Shown: positions 15,147 to 23,639, counted from the first letter of the stretch. The stretch: DNA of 37,849 nucleotides from Nitrospira sp. UBA5699 (GCA_002420105.1 DIHJ01000102.1:56309-94157), one strand, 5' to 3'. Program-made: numbers and translations. Notes: generated by a model from the letters alone, not told the origin.

Positions 15147-15524
15147 TTACAACCTCAACCAGTACGGGGCTAAGAGCAGCACAAGCGCGAGGACTGCCAG
15201 CACCCACAGCACTGTCCGATTTGCCCCGCTCGTCGCTCCCGGAGCACACACTTCCCCCGGCGCGCATACGGCGGACTGTGGTTTCCGGTAGGCCGGATAA
15301 AAGCTGATGGCCAATAAGATCAAGGTCAGGACGATGAAGCCCGGCCGATAGGGCAAGAGTACCTTCAGGAATCCGGCCGTGCCGGCCAGGAAGCCTGTGG
15401 CCCCCACGCCTACGCCGAGGGCTGCGAACACCACCGGCCCGATGCAGCAGATCGACGCGAGCAAGGCCGTGATCAGCCCGCCCATCGATGCGGCCGTGAT
15501 CACGGTTTTCTTCGGCTCAGCCAC
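15147..15524 (-). CDS. merT: MerT-type mercuric ion transporter
   Basis: This protein has about 125 residues from the GTG at 15524, chosen because AGGAGG precedes it by ten bases; a GTG 21 bases upstream is the alternative. Three hydrophobic segments are visible. The first carries the vicinal pair in LASICCIGPVVFAALGVG, the hallmark by which MerT accepts Hg(II) in the inner membrane. The second (about FIVLTLILLAISFY) is followed by a loop with CAPGEVC, the cytoplasmic pair that passes the metal on. The last (VLWVLAVLALVLLLAPYWL) ends the chain. The cluster lacks the mercuric reductase that normally receives the metal. Confidence 0.93.
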   Translation of the reverse strand: MAEPKKTVITAASMGGLITALLASICCIGPVVFAALGVGVGATGFLAGTAGFLKVLLPYRPGFIVLTLILLAISFYPAYRKPQSAVCAPGEVCAPGATSGANRTVLWVLAVLALVLLLAPYWLRL

Positions 15525-15551
15525 GGACCCGTGGCCTCCTATCACCTCCGC

Positions 15552-15830
15552 TCAGGGTTGGCCGATACCGGCACTTCTCAACCGATCAGCCGTGATCGGC
15601 TCGCGCCGGCGGCAATCCAGCAAGAATCCATTCACTGCGACAGCCGGGACCGAGGTGACCCCGTATCGCTTCGCCTTCTCGCGGCACTCGTTTGTCGCGC
15701 AGCCTTCCCGCAGGTCGTACACCCGGACCTCACAGTTTGGGCAGGTTAACGACCGGACTAACCCGACTGCCTTTTCACAGAGTGGACAGCCAGCCGTGAA
15801 CACCTCAACGCGTTGTGTTGCGGTTATCAT
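15552..15830 (-). CDS. thioredoxin-fold protein of the mercury cluster
   Basis: This is a 92-residue cytoplasmic protein without signal peptide. The redox motif is GCPLCE (Cys15, Cys18) right after the first beta strand, and the cis-proline follows in VTSVPAVAVNG (Pro62), both typical of a glutaredoxin/thioredoxin fold. It has four more cysteines (Cys30 and Cys33 in TCPNCE, Cys44, Cys49), unusual for so small a protein and suited to metal handling. Its start overlaps the end of merR by 26 bases, so the two are translationally coupled. Small thioredoxin-like genes next to merT are found in other mer-like clusters; the exact role is not established here. Confidence 0.82.
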   Translation of the reverse strand: MITATQRVEVFTAGCPLCEKAVGLVRSLTCPNCEVRVYDLREGCATNECREKAKRYGVTSVPAVAVNGFLLDCRRREPITADRLRSAGIGQP

Positions 15831-16248
15831 TGTTTTCCCTCCTTCCTTTCTGCTCCAGCGCCTGCAGAATCGGACAATGATCGGTCGGCTGCCCGGTCCG
15901 GCAGGTGCGGATCAAGCGTCGCAGCGCCATCGCAAGCGATCGCAGGTCGCGCACTTTGGCTTCCACGTGTTTCAATTTGGCCTCCGCTTTTCGTTGGACA
16001 TCACCGCAGCGGGCCTTCGAACTCACTCGAAGAGCGAGGAGTTCTTCGATCTCATGGAGCGTGAAGCCCAACGCCTGCGCGTTCTTGATGAACCGCAGCC
16101 GCCGTTCTTCATCGGGACCATAGAGTCGGTACCCCGATGGCTTCCTGGCTCTGGGACCGAGCAGATTCAGCCGCTCATAGTACCGTACCGTCTGAACATT
16201 GACCCCGACCGCTTTCGCCAACCGACCGATCGTATGTTCCGCTGCCAT
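15805..16248 (-). CDS. merR: MerR-family mercury-responsive regulator
   Basis: This is a 147-residue MerR-family activator/repressor. The N-terminal winged HTH is clear: HTIGRLAKAVGVNVQTVRYYE and PSGYRLYGPDEERRLRFI. The C-terminal effector part carries Cys81, Cys116 and Cys125, with the latter two in TCRTGQPTDHC (nine residues apart), matching the three mercury-binding cysteines of Tn501-type MerR (82, 117, 126). It is the first gene of the minus-strand cluster rather than divergent from it, with the promoter at 16272-16303 directly upstream, so it should regulate its own transcript. Hg(II) as effector is strongly suggested by the cysteine spacing. Confidence 0.93.
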   Translation of the reverse strand: MAAEHTIGRLAKAVGVNVQTVRYYERLNLLGPRARKPSGYRLYGPDEERRLRFIKNAQALGFTLHEIEELLALRVSSKARCGDVQRKAEAKLKHVEAKVRDLRSLAMALRRLIRTCRTGQPTDHCPILQALEQKGRRENNDNRNTTR

Positions 16249-16271
16249 CGCATCACCCGTTGATATAGACC

Positions 16272-16303
16272 ACCTTACACCTTGTACCAGGGTATCGAGT
16301 CAA
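16272..16303 (-). promoter_or_regulatory. MerR-type promoter/operator with 20-bp spacer
   Basis: On the minus strand, TTGACT (16298-16303) and TAAGGT (16272-16277) are separated by 20 bases, too long for ordinary RNA polymerase but typical of MerR-controlled promoters (classic mer: TTGACT, 19 bases, TAAGGT). The spacer contains the dyad TACC-CT-GGTA, a probable MerR site. It lies 24 bases upstream of merR. Confidence 0.8.
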
Positions 16304-16960
16304 GAGCCCTTCTCGCAGTATTTCATGGCGGCGTGGGTCATATCGGCTGAACGGCGTATCTCGTGACGCATCTTCCGTGTTTCGCAGACACACATATAGA
16401 TGTACTCATGGCGGTCTCTGCTTCGGGCTTCACAAACGACGCTTCACCGGCTCGCGTGGGGAATCTGCGATTGCGGCCGACACGCTCACGTGTCATGGGA
16501 TTGGGGCAGTTGTCTCAACCCTAAAATGACGCGCCCGGCTCATTGTGCGTGATCACACAAGGCCATAGCTTGGGAGGGGGTATGGAAGATGGCTTGGCAG
16601 GTCTTGAGCGAAAGGCGCGCGAAAGGAAGTGAGCGCCAGTGAACAGTCGTTGGAGAAGATAGGGAGCCAGACGCATGCGCGCCATTATAACCTTGCATAG
16701 CCCGGTGTATCAGGCAAAACAACCGTTCAGCATGCCGCGTCCTAACGGTTCATTGCGCAAGTGCCCAAATGGGGCAAGTCGCTCTTCGATCGTCCGGCGT
16801 CACTGGTCGCGAAAGCCTACGGCGCTATGACCGTGGACACTCCTCGATCGATTCTGTGCGTGATTGCAAGGGGAAGACCGGTTGTGGGCTCGTTGAGAAT
16901 ACGCCACGGCAAACTTTCCAGGCTTTGTCCAGCTTGCGTCCACCACGATATTGGCATGGT
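16304..16960. other. long gene-free region between merR and the hybrid kinase
   Basis: No supported gene lies here. Besides the dyad motif at 16525-16544 it holds a TGCCC-AAATG-GGGCA dyad (16762-16776) just after a half-copy of the TCATT part (TTCATTGCGC, 16749-16758). The tail of the region runs into the 3' end of the kinase gene. It may encode an RNA or be a decayed region. Confidence 0.4.
16525..16544. promoter_or_regulatory. second copy of the AATGA-N10-TCATT dyad
   Basis: AATGA (16525-16529), ten bases, TCATT (16540-16544). The surrounding AAAATGACG and CCGGCTCATTGT blocks are identical to those at 4442-4465; only the three bases between the blocks differ. No gene follows closely on either strand, so its target is unclear. 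Confidence 0.4.
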
Positions 16961-19225
16961 TCAGCATGCGCTCACCACCTTTCGGATCATGCCATATAAC
17001 TGATCGACTGCTGCTTCTTTTGACAGGAGTACGGTGGCCCCTGCCTTGATCATGCCGTTCCGTGTTTCCTGACCGTCGTTAAATGACAAGCCGACGACAA
17101 TCGTGCCCGGATAGCGTTCCTTAATGCGGGCCGTCGCCTCGATGCCGTTCATTCTCGGCATGTTAATGTCCATCACTACGACAGTGGGTTGAAGTTGTTC
17201 GACCAATGCAACAGCTTCAACACCGTCTGAGGCCTGACCGACGATCTCCACGTCAGGAAAATCTTCCAAGAGGCTACACAACCCTTGGCGGACCATCACA
17301 TGATCATCAACGATGAGCAGACGGATCCGAGGCATTGTCACGACTGCAGACGCAGCCGGCGTAGCCAAGCCCTGTTGGCCCGATATCGTCCGGCCCAGCT
17401 CTCGTCCCTCATCTGGCTCCAACGGATAGATGAGGATCGCCGTTGTCCCATTGCCCGGCACCGAGTGGAGGATGAAACGACCTCCCAGGGCCTGCATCCG
17501 CTCGCGAATACTGAACAGCCCAAACCTAGACCCAAGGGGTGACGGTTCGACGGCCGCTGCAGCATCAAAGCCTGTGCCGTTATCGGCCACCTCAATGTGA
17601 AGCGTCCGCTCTCGGTGCTCCAGCTTCACGGAAGCTTGCCCTGTGGCGGCATGCTTCCACACGTTCATGAGCAACTCCCGAACTGATTGAAACAGCAAGG
17701 TGGCGACATCGTCGGGGAGGGGCCGAATCTCCTCCCTGGGCGCTTCCACCGTGACAGCGAGCTCATATCGTTTCATATACCCGCCGAGCCATTTCAGCCC
17801 GGCCACCAAGCCAAGGTCGCGCAGGACGGGCGGGCTGAGTTCAGCGACTAAGTCTCTGGTATAGGCCAGGACCTCCGTCAAAACTTCGTCAACCCGCTCC
17901 ATGATGTGGGCACAAGCCGGAACCGAGCCGGCCAACCGTTTTCCCTGGTGAAGCTTCAGCTTGAGGAAGATCAATGTCTGTTGAAGATGATCGTGCAACT
18001 CCGTCGCGAGGCGCTTTCGTTCCCGTTGTTCAGCCAAGTTGAGCTCCGTGGTCATGGCCCGGAGTCGTTGCTGTGACCGCACGAGCTCCTGCGTCCGCTC
18101 CTGAACGAGGTGCTCCAATCGGAGGTTAAAATCATGTAACCGCTCCTCGCTGCTGCGCAGCGCCGCCTCCGTTTGCCGCCGTTGAACGATCTCGCCCAGC
18201 AGCCTGGCCGAACTCTGCAATCGTTGCTTGGCCAGTTCGATGATATAGGGAGGCCGGGATTCATACTGCTCACTCAGCGTCCGCAGTGTTTCAACGGTGA
18301 CGCCATAGCGCTCGGCCAAGACTTGGAGCGTCGGGGCGTCTTTGGGTGGATCGCCATACCCGAAGTTAATGCTGCCAATGATCTTGTTGTCGGTTTTAAT
18401 GGGTACGGCATAGAGCCGGATGCCTCCCTTACAGGCCAAGTCAACCGGCTGGCCCGTGTCCATGGAACGTCGTGATGCTTCCCAACACGATTCGTGGCAA
18501 TGCCATCGACCGCTCTGTAAGGCCGCATGATTATCATCTGTCCCGCATTGCGCCCGCGAGGTCCGATCCATGAACCGGCACCACTGGGACGTGAACAGGC
18601 CTAGAGCATAGTCCCCATTACACTCATACACGGCGGCGGAGGTACGAAGGAGCCCGAGATAGTCATTGGCCACTTCCCGCAGTAACGACTTGCCGATTGA
18701 GCCCAATAGCTGGCGCTGCGTGTTCAATTCCGTGAGGTCGCCATACGGTTGATCGATTATGTCGTGCGCGATCTCAGCTTGAAGCAGCCATGCAAGGCGC
18801 CGCAATTCCTGTTCGGTGCGCTTGTGCTCGGTGATGTCTTGAATCATCGCGAGGAAGTGTTGGGGATTCCCCTTGGCATCGTGAACGAGTGAGACGGCTC
18901 GCGTCACCCACACGATGGATCCCCTCTTGTGAACGTATCGTTCGTCCATCGTGTAGGTCCGAATCTCGCCTGCGACAAGGCGTCGGGCTTGGGCCCGGTC
19001 CGCGTCGACGTCATCAGGATGGGTAATGTCGGCACATGTTGCCGCAAGCAGTTCTTCCCGGGTGTATCCGGTGATGGCACAGAGTCGGTCATTCACTTTC
19101 AGCCACCGTCCGTCGATCCCGACGTGCGACATCCCTACGGCTGCATTGTCAAACGTCGATTGGTACTGAAGCAGGAGCTCGCGCAAGGCATTGTCGCTTT
19201 CCTTGCCATCATGAATGTCTGTCAT
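16961..19225 (-). CDS. PAS-PocR hybrid histidine kinase with receiver domain
   Basis: This is a 754-residue soluble sensor. A PAS domain (about 15-140; FDNAAVGMSHVGIDGRW, VNDRLCAITGYTREEL, IQDITEHK) comes first. Next is a PocR-type sensory region (about 155-295) containing WCRFMD, QCGTD and HCHESCW cysteines and CKGGIRLYAVPI. A coiled coil (about 340-400) leads into a NarL/DegS-type HisKA_3 with His411 in ATELHDHLQQTLIFLKL and an HATPase (VRELLMNVWKHA at 516-527, ADNGTGFD). A receiver follows (about 632-754; Asp640, Asp641, phosphoacceptor Asp686 in VVMDINMPRMNG), but no output domain. No transmembrane segments are seen. Ligand and partner regulator are unknown; the PocR part may bind a small molecule or metal. 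Gene stands alone. Confidence 0.88.
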   Translation of the reverse strand: MTDIHDGKESDNALRELLLQYQSTFDNAAVGMSHVGIDGRWLKVNDRLCAITGYTREELLAATCADITHPDDVDADRAQARRLVAGEIRTYTMDERYVHKRGSIVWVTRAVSLVHDAKGNPQHFLAMIQDITEHKRTEQELRRLAWLLQAEIAHDIIDQPYGDLTELNTQRQLLGSIGKSLLREVANDYLGLLRTSAAVYECNGDYALGLFTSQWCRFMDRTSRAQCGTDDNHAALQSGRWHCHESCWEASRRSMDTGQPVDLACKGGIRLYAVPIKTDNKIIGSINFGYGDPPKDAPTLQVLAERYGVTVETLRTLSEQYESRPPYIIELAKQRLQSSARLLGEIVQRRQTEAALRSSEERLHDFNLRLEHLVQERTQELVRSQQRLRAMTTELNLAEQRERKRLATELHDHLQQTLIFLKLKLHQGKRLAGSVPACAHIMERVDEVLTEVLAYTRDLVAELSPPVLRDLGLVAGLKWLGGYMKRYELAVTVEAPREEIRPLPDDVATLLFQSVRELLMNVWKHAATGQASVKLEHRERTLHIEVADNGTGFDAAAAVEPSPLGSRFGLFSIRERMQALGGRFILHSVPGNGTTAILIYPLEPDEGRELGRTISGQQGLATPAASAVVTMPRIRLLIVDDHVMVRQGLCSLLEDFPDVEIVGQASDGVEAVALVEQLQPTVVVMDINMPRMNGIEATARIKERYPGTIVVGLSFNDGQETRNGMIKAGATVLLSKEAAVDQLYGMIRKVVSAC

Positions 19226-19766
19226 CGATACACCTCGGCTCGATGAACCTCTATGAATACTTGCCGGCTGTGAGATGAATCAGCGGGGGAATGGTACAAC
19301 GTCAGATCGGATCGGTAAAGTAGTTAGGAAAAGAAACCGGCAGAACAATCCATATCAAGGAGCCGAGAGATGGGTCGGTCAATGTCTGACAACTGCCGTG
19401 AGACCTGTCCAAACTTAGCCGGGTGGTAGCGATTTGGAATGGACCTCACCAGGAGTTTCTTGAAAGACCGACAGCAGGTTGGTATTCAGCAGATCGCCTT
19501 CGAATTAAATGTTCTGCAAATGGCAAAATGAGGCGTAGGTAGACTTGCCAGGAATGCCGAGCATGCACACGTTCTTCCTTCTCTATTTCAGGGAGTTCGG
19601 ACTGTCCGCGGTGATTCGCAATGGCAATGGGCCGCCGTTTTCCCTCGGTAGCTAGCCCGGCTGTCTCGGCTGGCTGAATCTTGGATTCGGTTGGAGATCC
19701 GACTGGAACGGATTCAGGCCAGGCCCTTGAGCAAAATGGGTGGTATGAACGATTGCGTTCTAAGGC
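19226..19766. other. intergenic region, no gene seen
   Basis: This 541-base stretch precedes the hybrid kinase gene and follows the MlaC gene's stop. No supported frame, hairpin or repeat stands out apart from an AT-richer patch near 19500-19540. The kinase promoter must lie near 19230-19300, but I see no strong boxes. Confidence 0.4.
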
Positions 19767-20573
19767 TCAAGCAGGCGACGAACTGCAATTCTGTCTCGTA
19801 AAGAAATCCTTCCCTGAGTAAGATACTGGCCCGGCCGGAGTTTTGATGCCGGTGGTAGGAAACAGCGGTAAAGACGTTTTCTTCTTTTTCGTTTTCTCGG
19901 TCACCGTGCGGTCCCGCAACCGGCGGACCAGTTCGGGGTAGGAATCGGCCCGGATGATCTTCTCGAACTGGCTCCTGTAGTTCTTGACCAGGCTCACGCC
20001 GTCCACAACGATGTCGTAGGCATGCCACCCGTCTTCCTTCAGGAACAGGCGGTAATCCATCGGGATCTCGACTTTGCTCGACCGCAATTCGGTGCGCACT
20101 TCCGCGTAGGTGCCCTCGATCCGCTCCGAGAGATACGCCACCTGTTCCCCGGAATAGCCTTCGATCTTTTCGGCGTAGCGGTCGGACAGAAAGCTCTTGA
20201 ACAGTTCGACGAATTCGAGGCGCTCGGCCGCCGTCAGCGGGGTCCAATGGGCGGCCAACGAGCGCTTGGACATCTCCGCGTAATCGAAGCGGGCTGCGAT
20301 CACCTCCTCCAGCATGCGCCGCCGGGACAGGAGCTTGGACGGATCCTTGAGCTTGGGGTCTTCCAGGATGCGGATGACTTCATCGATGGTCGCACGGACC
20401 ACTTCGGTGGGAGTCTCCGTCTCCGCAAGTGCGGGAGACAGGAAGAACAGGGCGACGGCCAGGAGCCCCGCAATGACCGGGAGCGGTGCCGGCCGTCTGT
20501 CGCGTATCGATAACGTGGGGTGCCCTCTCCTATGCGTCGTTCGCCGCGCCGCATCCCTGCGCCGTACCGGCAT
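19767..20573 (-). CDS. MlaC/Ttg2D-like periplasmic lipid-transport protein
   Basis: This frame gives up to 268 residues. The family core is clear: VVRATIDEVIRILEDP, FDYAEMSKRSLAAHW, LTAAERLEFVELFKSFLSD, YAEKIEGYSGEQVAYLSE, IPMDYRLFLKEDGWHAYDIV, GVSLVKNYRSQFEKII. MlaC shuttles phospholipids between the outer and inner membrane to maintain lipid asymmetry. A signal peptide (PVIAGLLAVALFFLSPALA) precedes the core. The start is uncertain: the only in-frame ATG (20571-20573) overlaps a TATAAT box (20572-20577), and no good ATG, GTG or TTG lies closer to the signal peptide. The C-terminus after TEKTKKKKTS (about 45 residues) is not family-like. No mlaABDEF genes lie in the window. Confidence 0.8.
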   Translation of the reverse strand: MPVRRRDAARRTTHRRGHPTLSIRDRRPAPLPVIAGLLAVALFFLSPALAETETPTEVVRATIDEVIRILEDPKLKDPSKLLSRRRMLEEVIAARFDYAEMSKRSLAAHWTPLTAAERLEFVELFKSFLSDRYAEKIEGYSGEQVAYLSERIEGTYAEVRTELRSSKVEIPMDYRLFLKEDGWHAYDIVVDGVSLVKNYRSQFEKIIRADSYPELVRRLRDRTVTEKTKKKKTSLPLFPTTGIKTPAGPVSYSGKDFFTRQNCSSSPA

Positions 20574-20577
20574 TATA
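20572..20577 (-). promoter_or_regulatory. possible -10 box upstream of mlaC-like gene
   Basis: TATAAT on the minus strand sits directly over the only upstream ATG of the MlaC gene (TATAATG). No good -35 box is 17 bases upstream. If it is a real promoter, the gene must start downstream of the annotated ATG. Confidence 0.3.
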
Positions 20578-20650
20578 CCCGGAATCGGTAAGGGAGGGTG
20601 GTATTGCGGAACCGGCAGGGTCGGCGGGTATCATCGACGACACGGCTCGC

Positions 20651-20914
20651 TTATGCAGCCACCGGACGTCCGCGGACCACATTGTGGCGGGCGCGCCGGC
20701 GAGTCGCGCGATGTCGGGCCGGTCCCACCGGACCGCATGGCACCTTCTCCGGAGCCGTTCGATTCAGCAGTATCTGCCGATCCACGTAATCCCCGCAGTT
20801 CACGCAGCGCCACAGGACGACGCCTTCCCCGATCTCGCTCGGGCTGATGAGATCGGCATAGGTCTCGACCATCATGCCGCCGCACCGGTAGCACTCGGAT
20901 CGTCGGGCAACCAT
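20651..20914 (-). CDS. small zinc-ribbon protein
   Basis: This is an 87-residue protein; the ATG at 20914 follows GGGAGGGG. It carries a single zinc ribbon: CYRCGGMMVETYADL, then WRCVNCGDYVDRQIL (CxxC...CxxC), with an 18-residue insertion containing SPSEIGEGVV between the pairs. The tail is Arg-rich (RHRATRRRARHNVVRGRP). The ribbon matches the C-terminal domain of the protein at 1762-2202, including the trailing VDxxIL and PC-x-P. The basic tail hints at nucleic-acid contact; function is unknown. It stands alone between the mlaC-like gene and the divergent kinase pair. Confidence 0.72.
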   Translation of the reverse strand: MVARRSECYRCGGMMVETYADLISPSEIGEGVVLWRCVNCGDYVDRQILLNRTAPEKVPCGPVGPARHRATRRRARHNVVRGRPVAA

Positions 20915-21520
20915 GGCCCCTCCCTTCTCGTTCCCCTCGCCGGCCGCTGGTCCGGTTCCGGCGGGAGTCGCAGATGCAACCTCACTTGTCCGGCTTCTCG
21001 GCCCGGTGAGGAGCCGAGTAGGCAACAGACGTGCCGTGCTCTCAAGGGATCCAAAATGACTGAGAGGAAGCCGGGTTAGTAGGCGATGGGCGGCGGACGG
21101 ACGGCGTCGGACTGGGGACGGACGCGCCACTGGAACGGAACCATTGTGGAATCCTGCATCAACGGTGCGGCGACAGCACCAGCACGATTCGACTGGTGCC
21201 GCCGTCCGCCGGGCGGAGGCCGAAACCGCGGACGCGAAGCTGTCGGGAAGTCAGGGTTTGACGATCAAAACTCACTGGTAGTCCTCGCTGTCAGTCGTTG
21301 TGGCGTCCTCCCGTCTTGCACACCCTGCGGCAGGGGCCTACAATGATCCCCTCTCCCATGCCCGCCAAGTCCACCAAGAAGCGTCTGCCGAAGAAAAAGG
21401 AATCGACTGCCCGGCCCGCGCGAGCCCCAGCCGGTTCCGCGCCACGAAGACGGACGGCGCATCCCCGTCGCGCCTTCACGCGCGGCGGACGTCGCGTCGC
21501 TCGCCCGGGCGCATGCCGCA
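20915..21520. other. divergent intergenic region containing a probable kinase N-terminus
   Basis: The left part (to about 21330) shows no gene. From ATG at 21343 or 21358 a frame reads MPAKSTKKRLPKKKESTARP, natural-looking, but it loses quality around 21440. The kinase frame is then open upstream of its TTG with protein-like sequence (PSRAADVASLARAHAALR). This suggests that the true start lies at 21343/21358 and that a frameshift separates the two parts. Confidence 0.45.
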
Positions 21521-22972
21521 TTGCGTCAAAGCGACGAGCGGTTCAGGGCGTTTCTCGACCACGCGCCCCATCTGGCCTTCGTGAAGGGGGTCGACGGGCG
21601 ATACCTCTACGCCAACCGGAAGTTCGAGGAAGTGTTCCGGCTTTCGACGACGGAGCTGCTGGGCAAAACGGACGTCGAGTTGTTCACGCCCGAACAGGCC
21701 GCACAGTTCGAAGCGCACGATCGGCAGGTGCTGCGTTCCGGAGAAGCGGCCGAGTTCGAAGAAACGGCGGAACATGTCGACGGCCTTCACACGAGCATCG
21801 TCGTCAAGTTCCCGTTGCGGGATGCCGGCGGGCGGATCTATGCCGTTGGCGGGATCGTGACGGACATTACCGATCGCAAGCGGGCGGAGCAGGCTCTGAA
21901 GGAAAAGGAAAAACTGACCAGAGCGTTCCTCGATAACAGCGCCACCGTGGCCTGGATGAAGGACACGGAAGGCCGGTACGTCTATCTCAGCTCGAATTTC
22001 GAGCGGCGTTTCGGCGTCCGGCTCGACGATGCGCTGGGCAGGACGGATTTCGACCTGTGGCCGCGCGAGATGGCACAGCAGTTTCAGGACAACGATTGCC
22101 TGGTGTTGCGGCAGGACCGCGGCGTCGAGGCGGTGGAAGAGGCGCAGGATCCTGACGGCGGCCGCTCCTGGTGGCTCAGTTACAAGTTTCCCTACCGAGA
22201 CGAGTCGGGGAAGCGGTACGTCGGAGGGCTCGGCGTCGACATCACGGACCGCAAGCGTGCCGAGGAGGAGCTGGAGCTCAGTCAGGAAGAGCTTCGCCAA
22301 CACCGGGGACAACTGCAAGGCTTGACCCCGAAGCTGATCTCGGCCCAGGAGCGCGAGCGGCAACGGATCGCGCGCGAGCTGCACGACGATGTCAGTCAAC
22401 GTCTGGCTGCGCTGGTGCTCGATGTCGCCGCGCTGGAGCAGCAGCCTCCGCTGCTCCCCGAGCGGATTCCCGACGCGCTGTCGCCGCTCCGAGAGCAGCT
22501 GGAGCGACTTGCCGACGACGTCCACAGGCTGGCCTACAAACTGCCTCCGTCGATCCTGGAGCATGCGGGATTGCGGCCGGCCATCGAAGACCACATCCAA
22601 CAGGTGACCCATCGAACGGGACTGCGGATCGCATTGAAAACCAGGGGCGTTCCCGACGGAGTTTCCCTCGACCACGCGACCTGTCTGTTTCGCGTGCTTC
22701 AGGAGAGTCTTCAGAATGTCGTCAAACATGCGAACGCGACCGACGTCATCGTCCGGTTGAGCGGGTCTCCCAGAGGGATCGGTCTGTCCGTGGTCGACAA
22801 CGGGACCGGATTCGATGCGAGCGACAAGAGCGGCCATCAGCTGAAGGGGTTGGGTCTGATCAGCATGCAGGAACGCCTGCGGCTGCTGCACGGATTTCTC
22901 CGCATCCATTCGCGCCCGGCCGACGGTACGAAGGTCTGCGCCTGGATTCCATCGCACGGGAAGGACCCGTGA
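21521..22972 (+). CDS. PAS-PAS NarL-type histidine kinase
   Basis: This frame gives 483 residues from a TTG; the real N-terminus may be further upstream in another frame. Two PAS domains (about 5-120: FLDHAPHLAFVKGVDGRYLY; about 133-247: LDNSATVAWMKDTEGRYVYL) each end in DITDRKRAE. A short coiled coil leads to a HisKA_3 domain with His288 in IARELHDDVSQRLAALVLDV, followed by an HATPase with FRVLQESLQNVVKHA, DNGTGFD and GLGLISMQERLRLL. No membrane helix is seen, so it senses a cytoplasmic signal. Its TGA overlaps the regulator's ATG (TGATG), so kinase and regulator are translationally coupled and form one two-component pair. Confidence 0.9.
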   Translation: MRQSDERFRAFLDHAPHLAFVKGVDGRYLYANRKFEEVFRLSTTELLGKTDVELFTPEQAAQFEAHDRQVLRSGEAAEFEETAEHVDGLHTSIVVKFPLRDAGGRIYAVGGIVTDITDRKRAEQALKEKEKLTRAFLDNSATVAWMKDTEGRYVYLSSNFERRFGVRLDDALGRTDFDLWPREMAQQFQDNDCLVLRQDRGVEAVEEAQDPDGGRSWWLSYKFPYRDESGKRYVGGLGVDITDRKRAEEELELSQEELRQHRGQLQGLTPKLISAQERERQRIARELHDDVSQRLAALVLDVAALEQQPPLLPERIPDALSPLREQLERLADDVHRLAYKLPPSILEHAGLRPAIEDHIQQVTHRTGLRIALKTRGVPDGVSLDHATCLFRVLQESLQNVVKHANATDVIVRLSGSPRGIGLSVVDNGTGFDASDKSGHQLKGLGLISMQERLRLLHGFLRIHSRPADGTKVCAWIPSHGKDP

Positions 22973-23616
22973 TGCGTCCCCGCATTCTGATGGCCGACGA
23001 CCACTCGATCGTGCTGGCCGGTCTGCGCAAGCTCGTGGAGGCCGAGAGCGAGGTGGTCGGAACGGTCGAAGACGGCCGGGCGTTGGTCGAAGAAGCGCAG
23101 AAGTTTCGGCCCGACATTATTCTCCTTGACATCTCGATGCCCCTGTTGAACGGGCTCGATGCGGCGAGGCAGCTGGCGAAACTGGTTCCGGAGAGCAAGT
23201 TGATTTTTCTGACGATGCACGCGACCCCGACCTACGCCACGGAGGCCTTCAAGGCCGGGGCGTCGGGGTACCTGATCAAGCGGTCGGCGGCCTCCGAGCT
23301 CAAGCAGGCGATCCAGGCCGTGATGCGCGGGCAGGATTACATGACGCCTCTGATCACGAAGGACGTCCTGGCCGCCGTGATCCATCAGGCCGATGGCGCG
23401 GCCTGCAAGCGGTCCCCGGCCACGCTGACAGCCAGGCAGCGTGAGGTGCTGCAACTGATCGCGGAAGGGAAAGGGACCAAGGAAATAGCATCTATTTTAA
23501 ACATTTCCGTGAAGACCGTGGAATTCCACAAGTTTCGCATCATGGACGAGCTGGACCTGCATTCGACCGCCGAACTGACCAAGTATGCCATTTCGGAGGG
23601 ATTGGTGAGCCTGTAA
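22972..23616 (+). CDS. NarL/FixJ-family response regulator, partner of the kinase
   Basis: This is a 214-residue regulator. The receiver domain (1-120) has Asp9, Asp10, the phosphoacceptor Asp53 in IILLDISMPLLNG, Thr81 and Lys103. The output is a LuxR-type HTH (about 150-210): LTARQREVLQLIAEGKGTKE, ISVKTVEFHKFRIMDELDLH. All residues for phosphotransfer are present. The start codon overlaps the kinase stop by one base. Likely activated by the kinase just upstream; its targets are unknown. A short hairpin follows the stop. Confidence 0.94.
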   Translation: MRPRILMADDHSIVLAGLRKLVEAESEVVGTVEDGRALVEEAQKFRPDIILLDISMPLLNGLDAARQLAKLVPESKLIFLTMHATPTYATEAFKAGASGYLIKRSAASELKQAIQAVMRGQDYMTPLITKDVLAAVIHQADGAACKRSPATLTARQREVLQLIAEGKGTKEIASILNISVKTVEFHKFRIMDELDLHSTAELTKYAISEGLVSL

Positions 23617-23617
23617 A

Positions 23618-23639
23618 CCGACCCGATCTCTCCGGTCGG
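23618..23639 (+). terminator. hairpin after the response regulator
   Basis: CCGACC (23618-23623) and GGTCGG (23634-23639) form a 6-bp stem with a 10-base loop two bases after the stop codon. There is no T-run, so termination would be weak or Rho-assisted. Confidence 0.35.

Noticed and set aside
16761..17003. Short plus-strand frames at the end of the merR-kinase gap
   Set aside because: No ribosome binding site, overlap with the kinase 3' end, and no recognisable protein features.
21476..22957. 493-codon minus-strand frame opposite the PAS-PAS kinase
   Set aside because: The plus strand has clear PAS, HisKA_3 and HATPase motifs; the antisense translation shows no domain.
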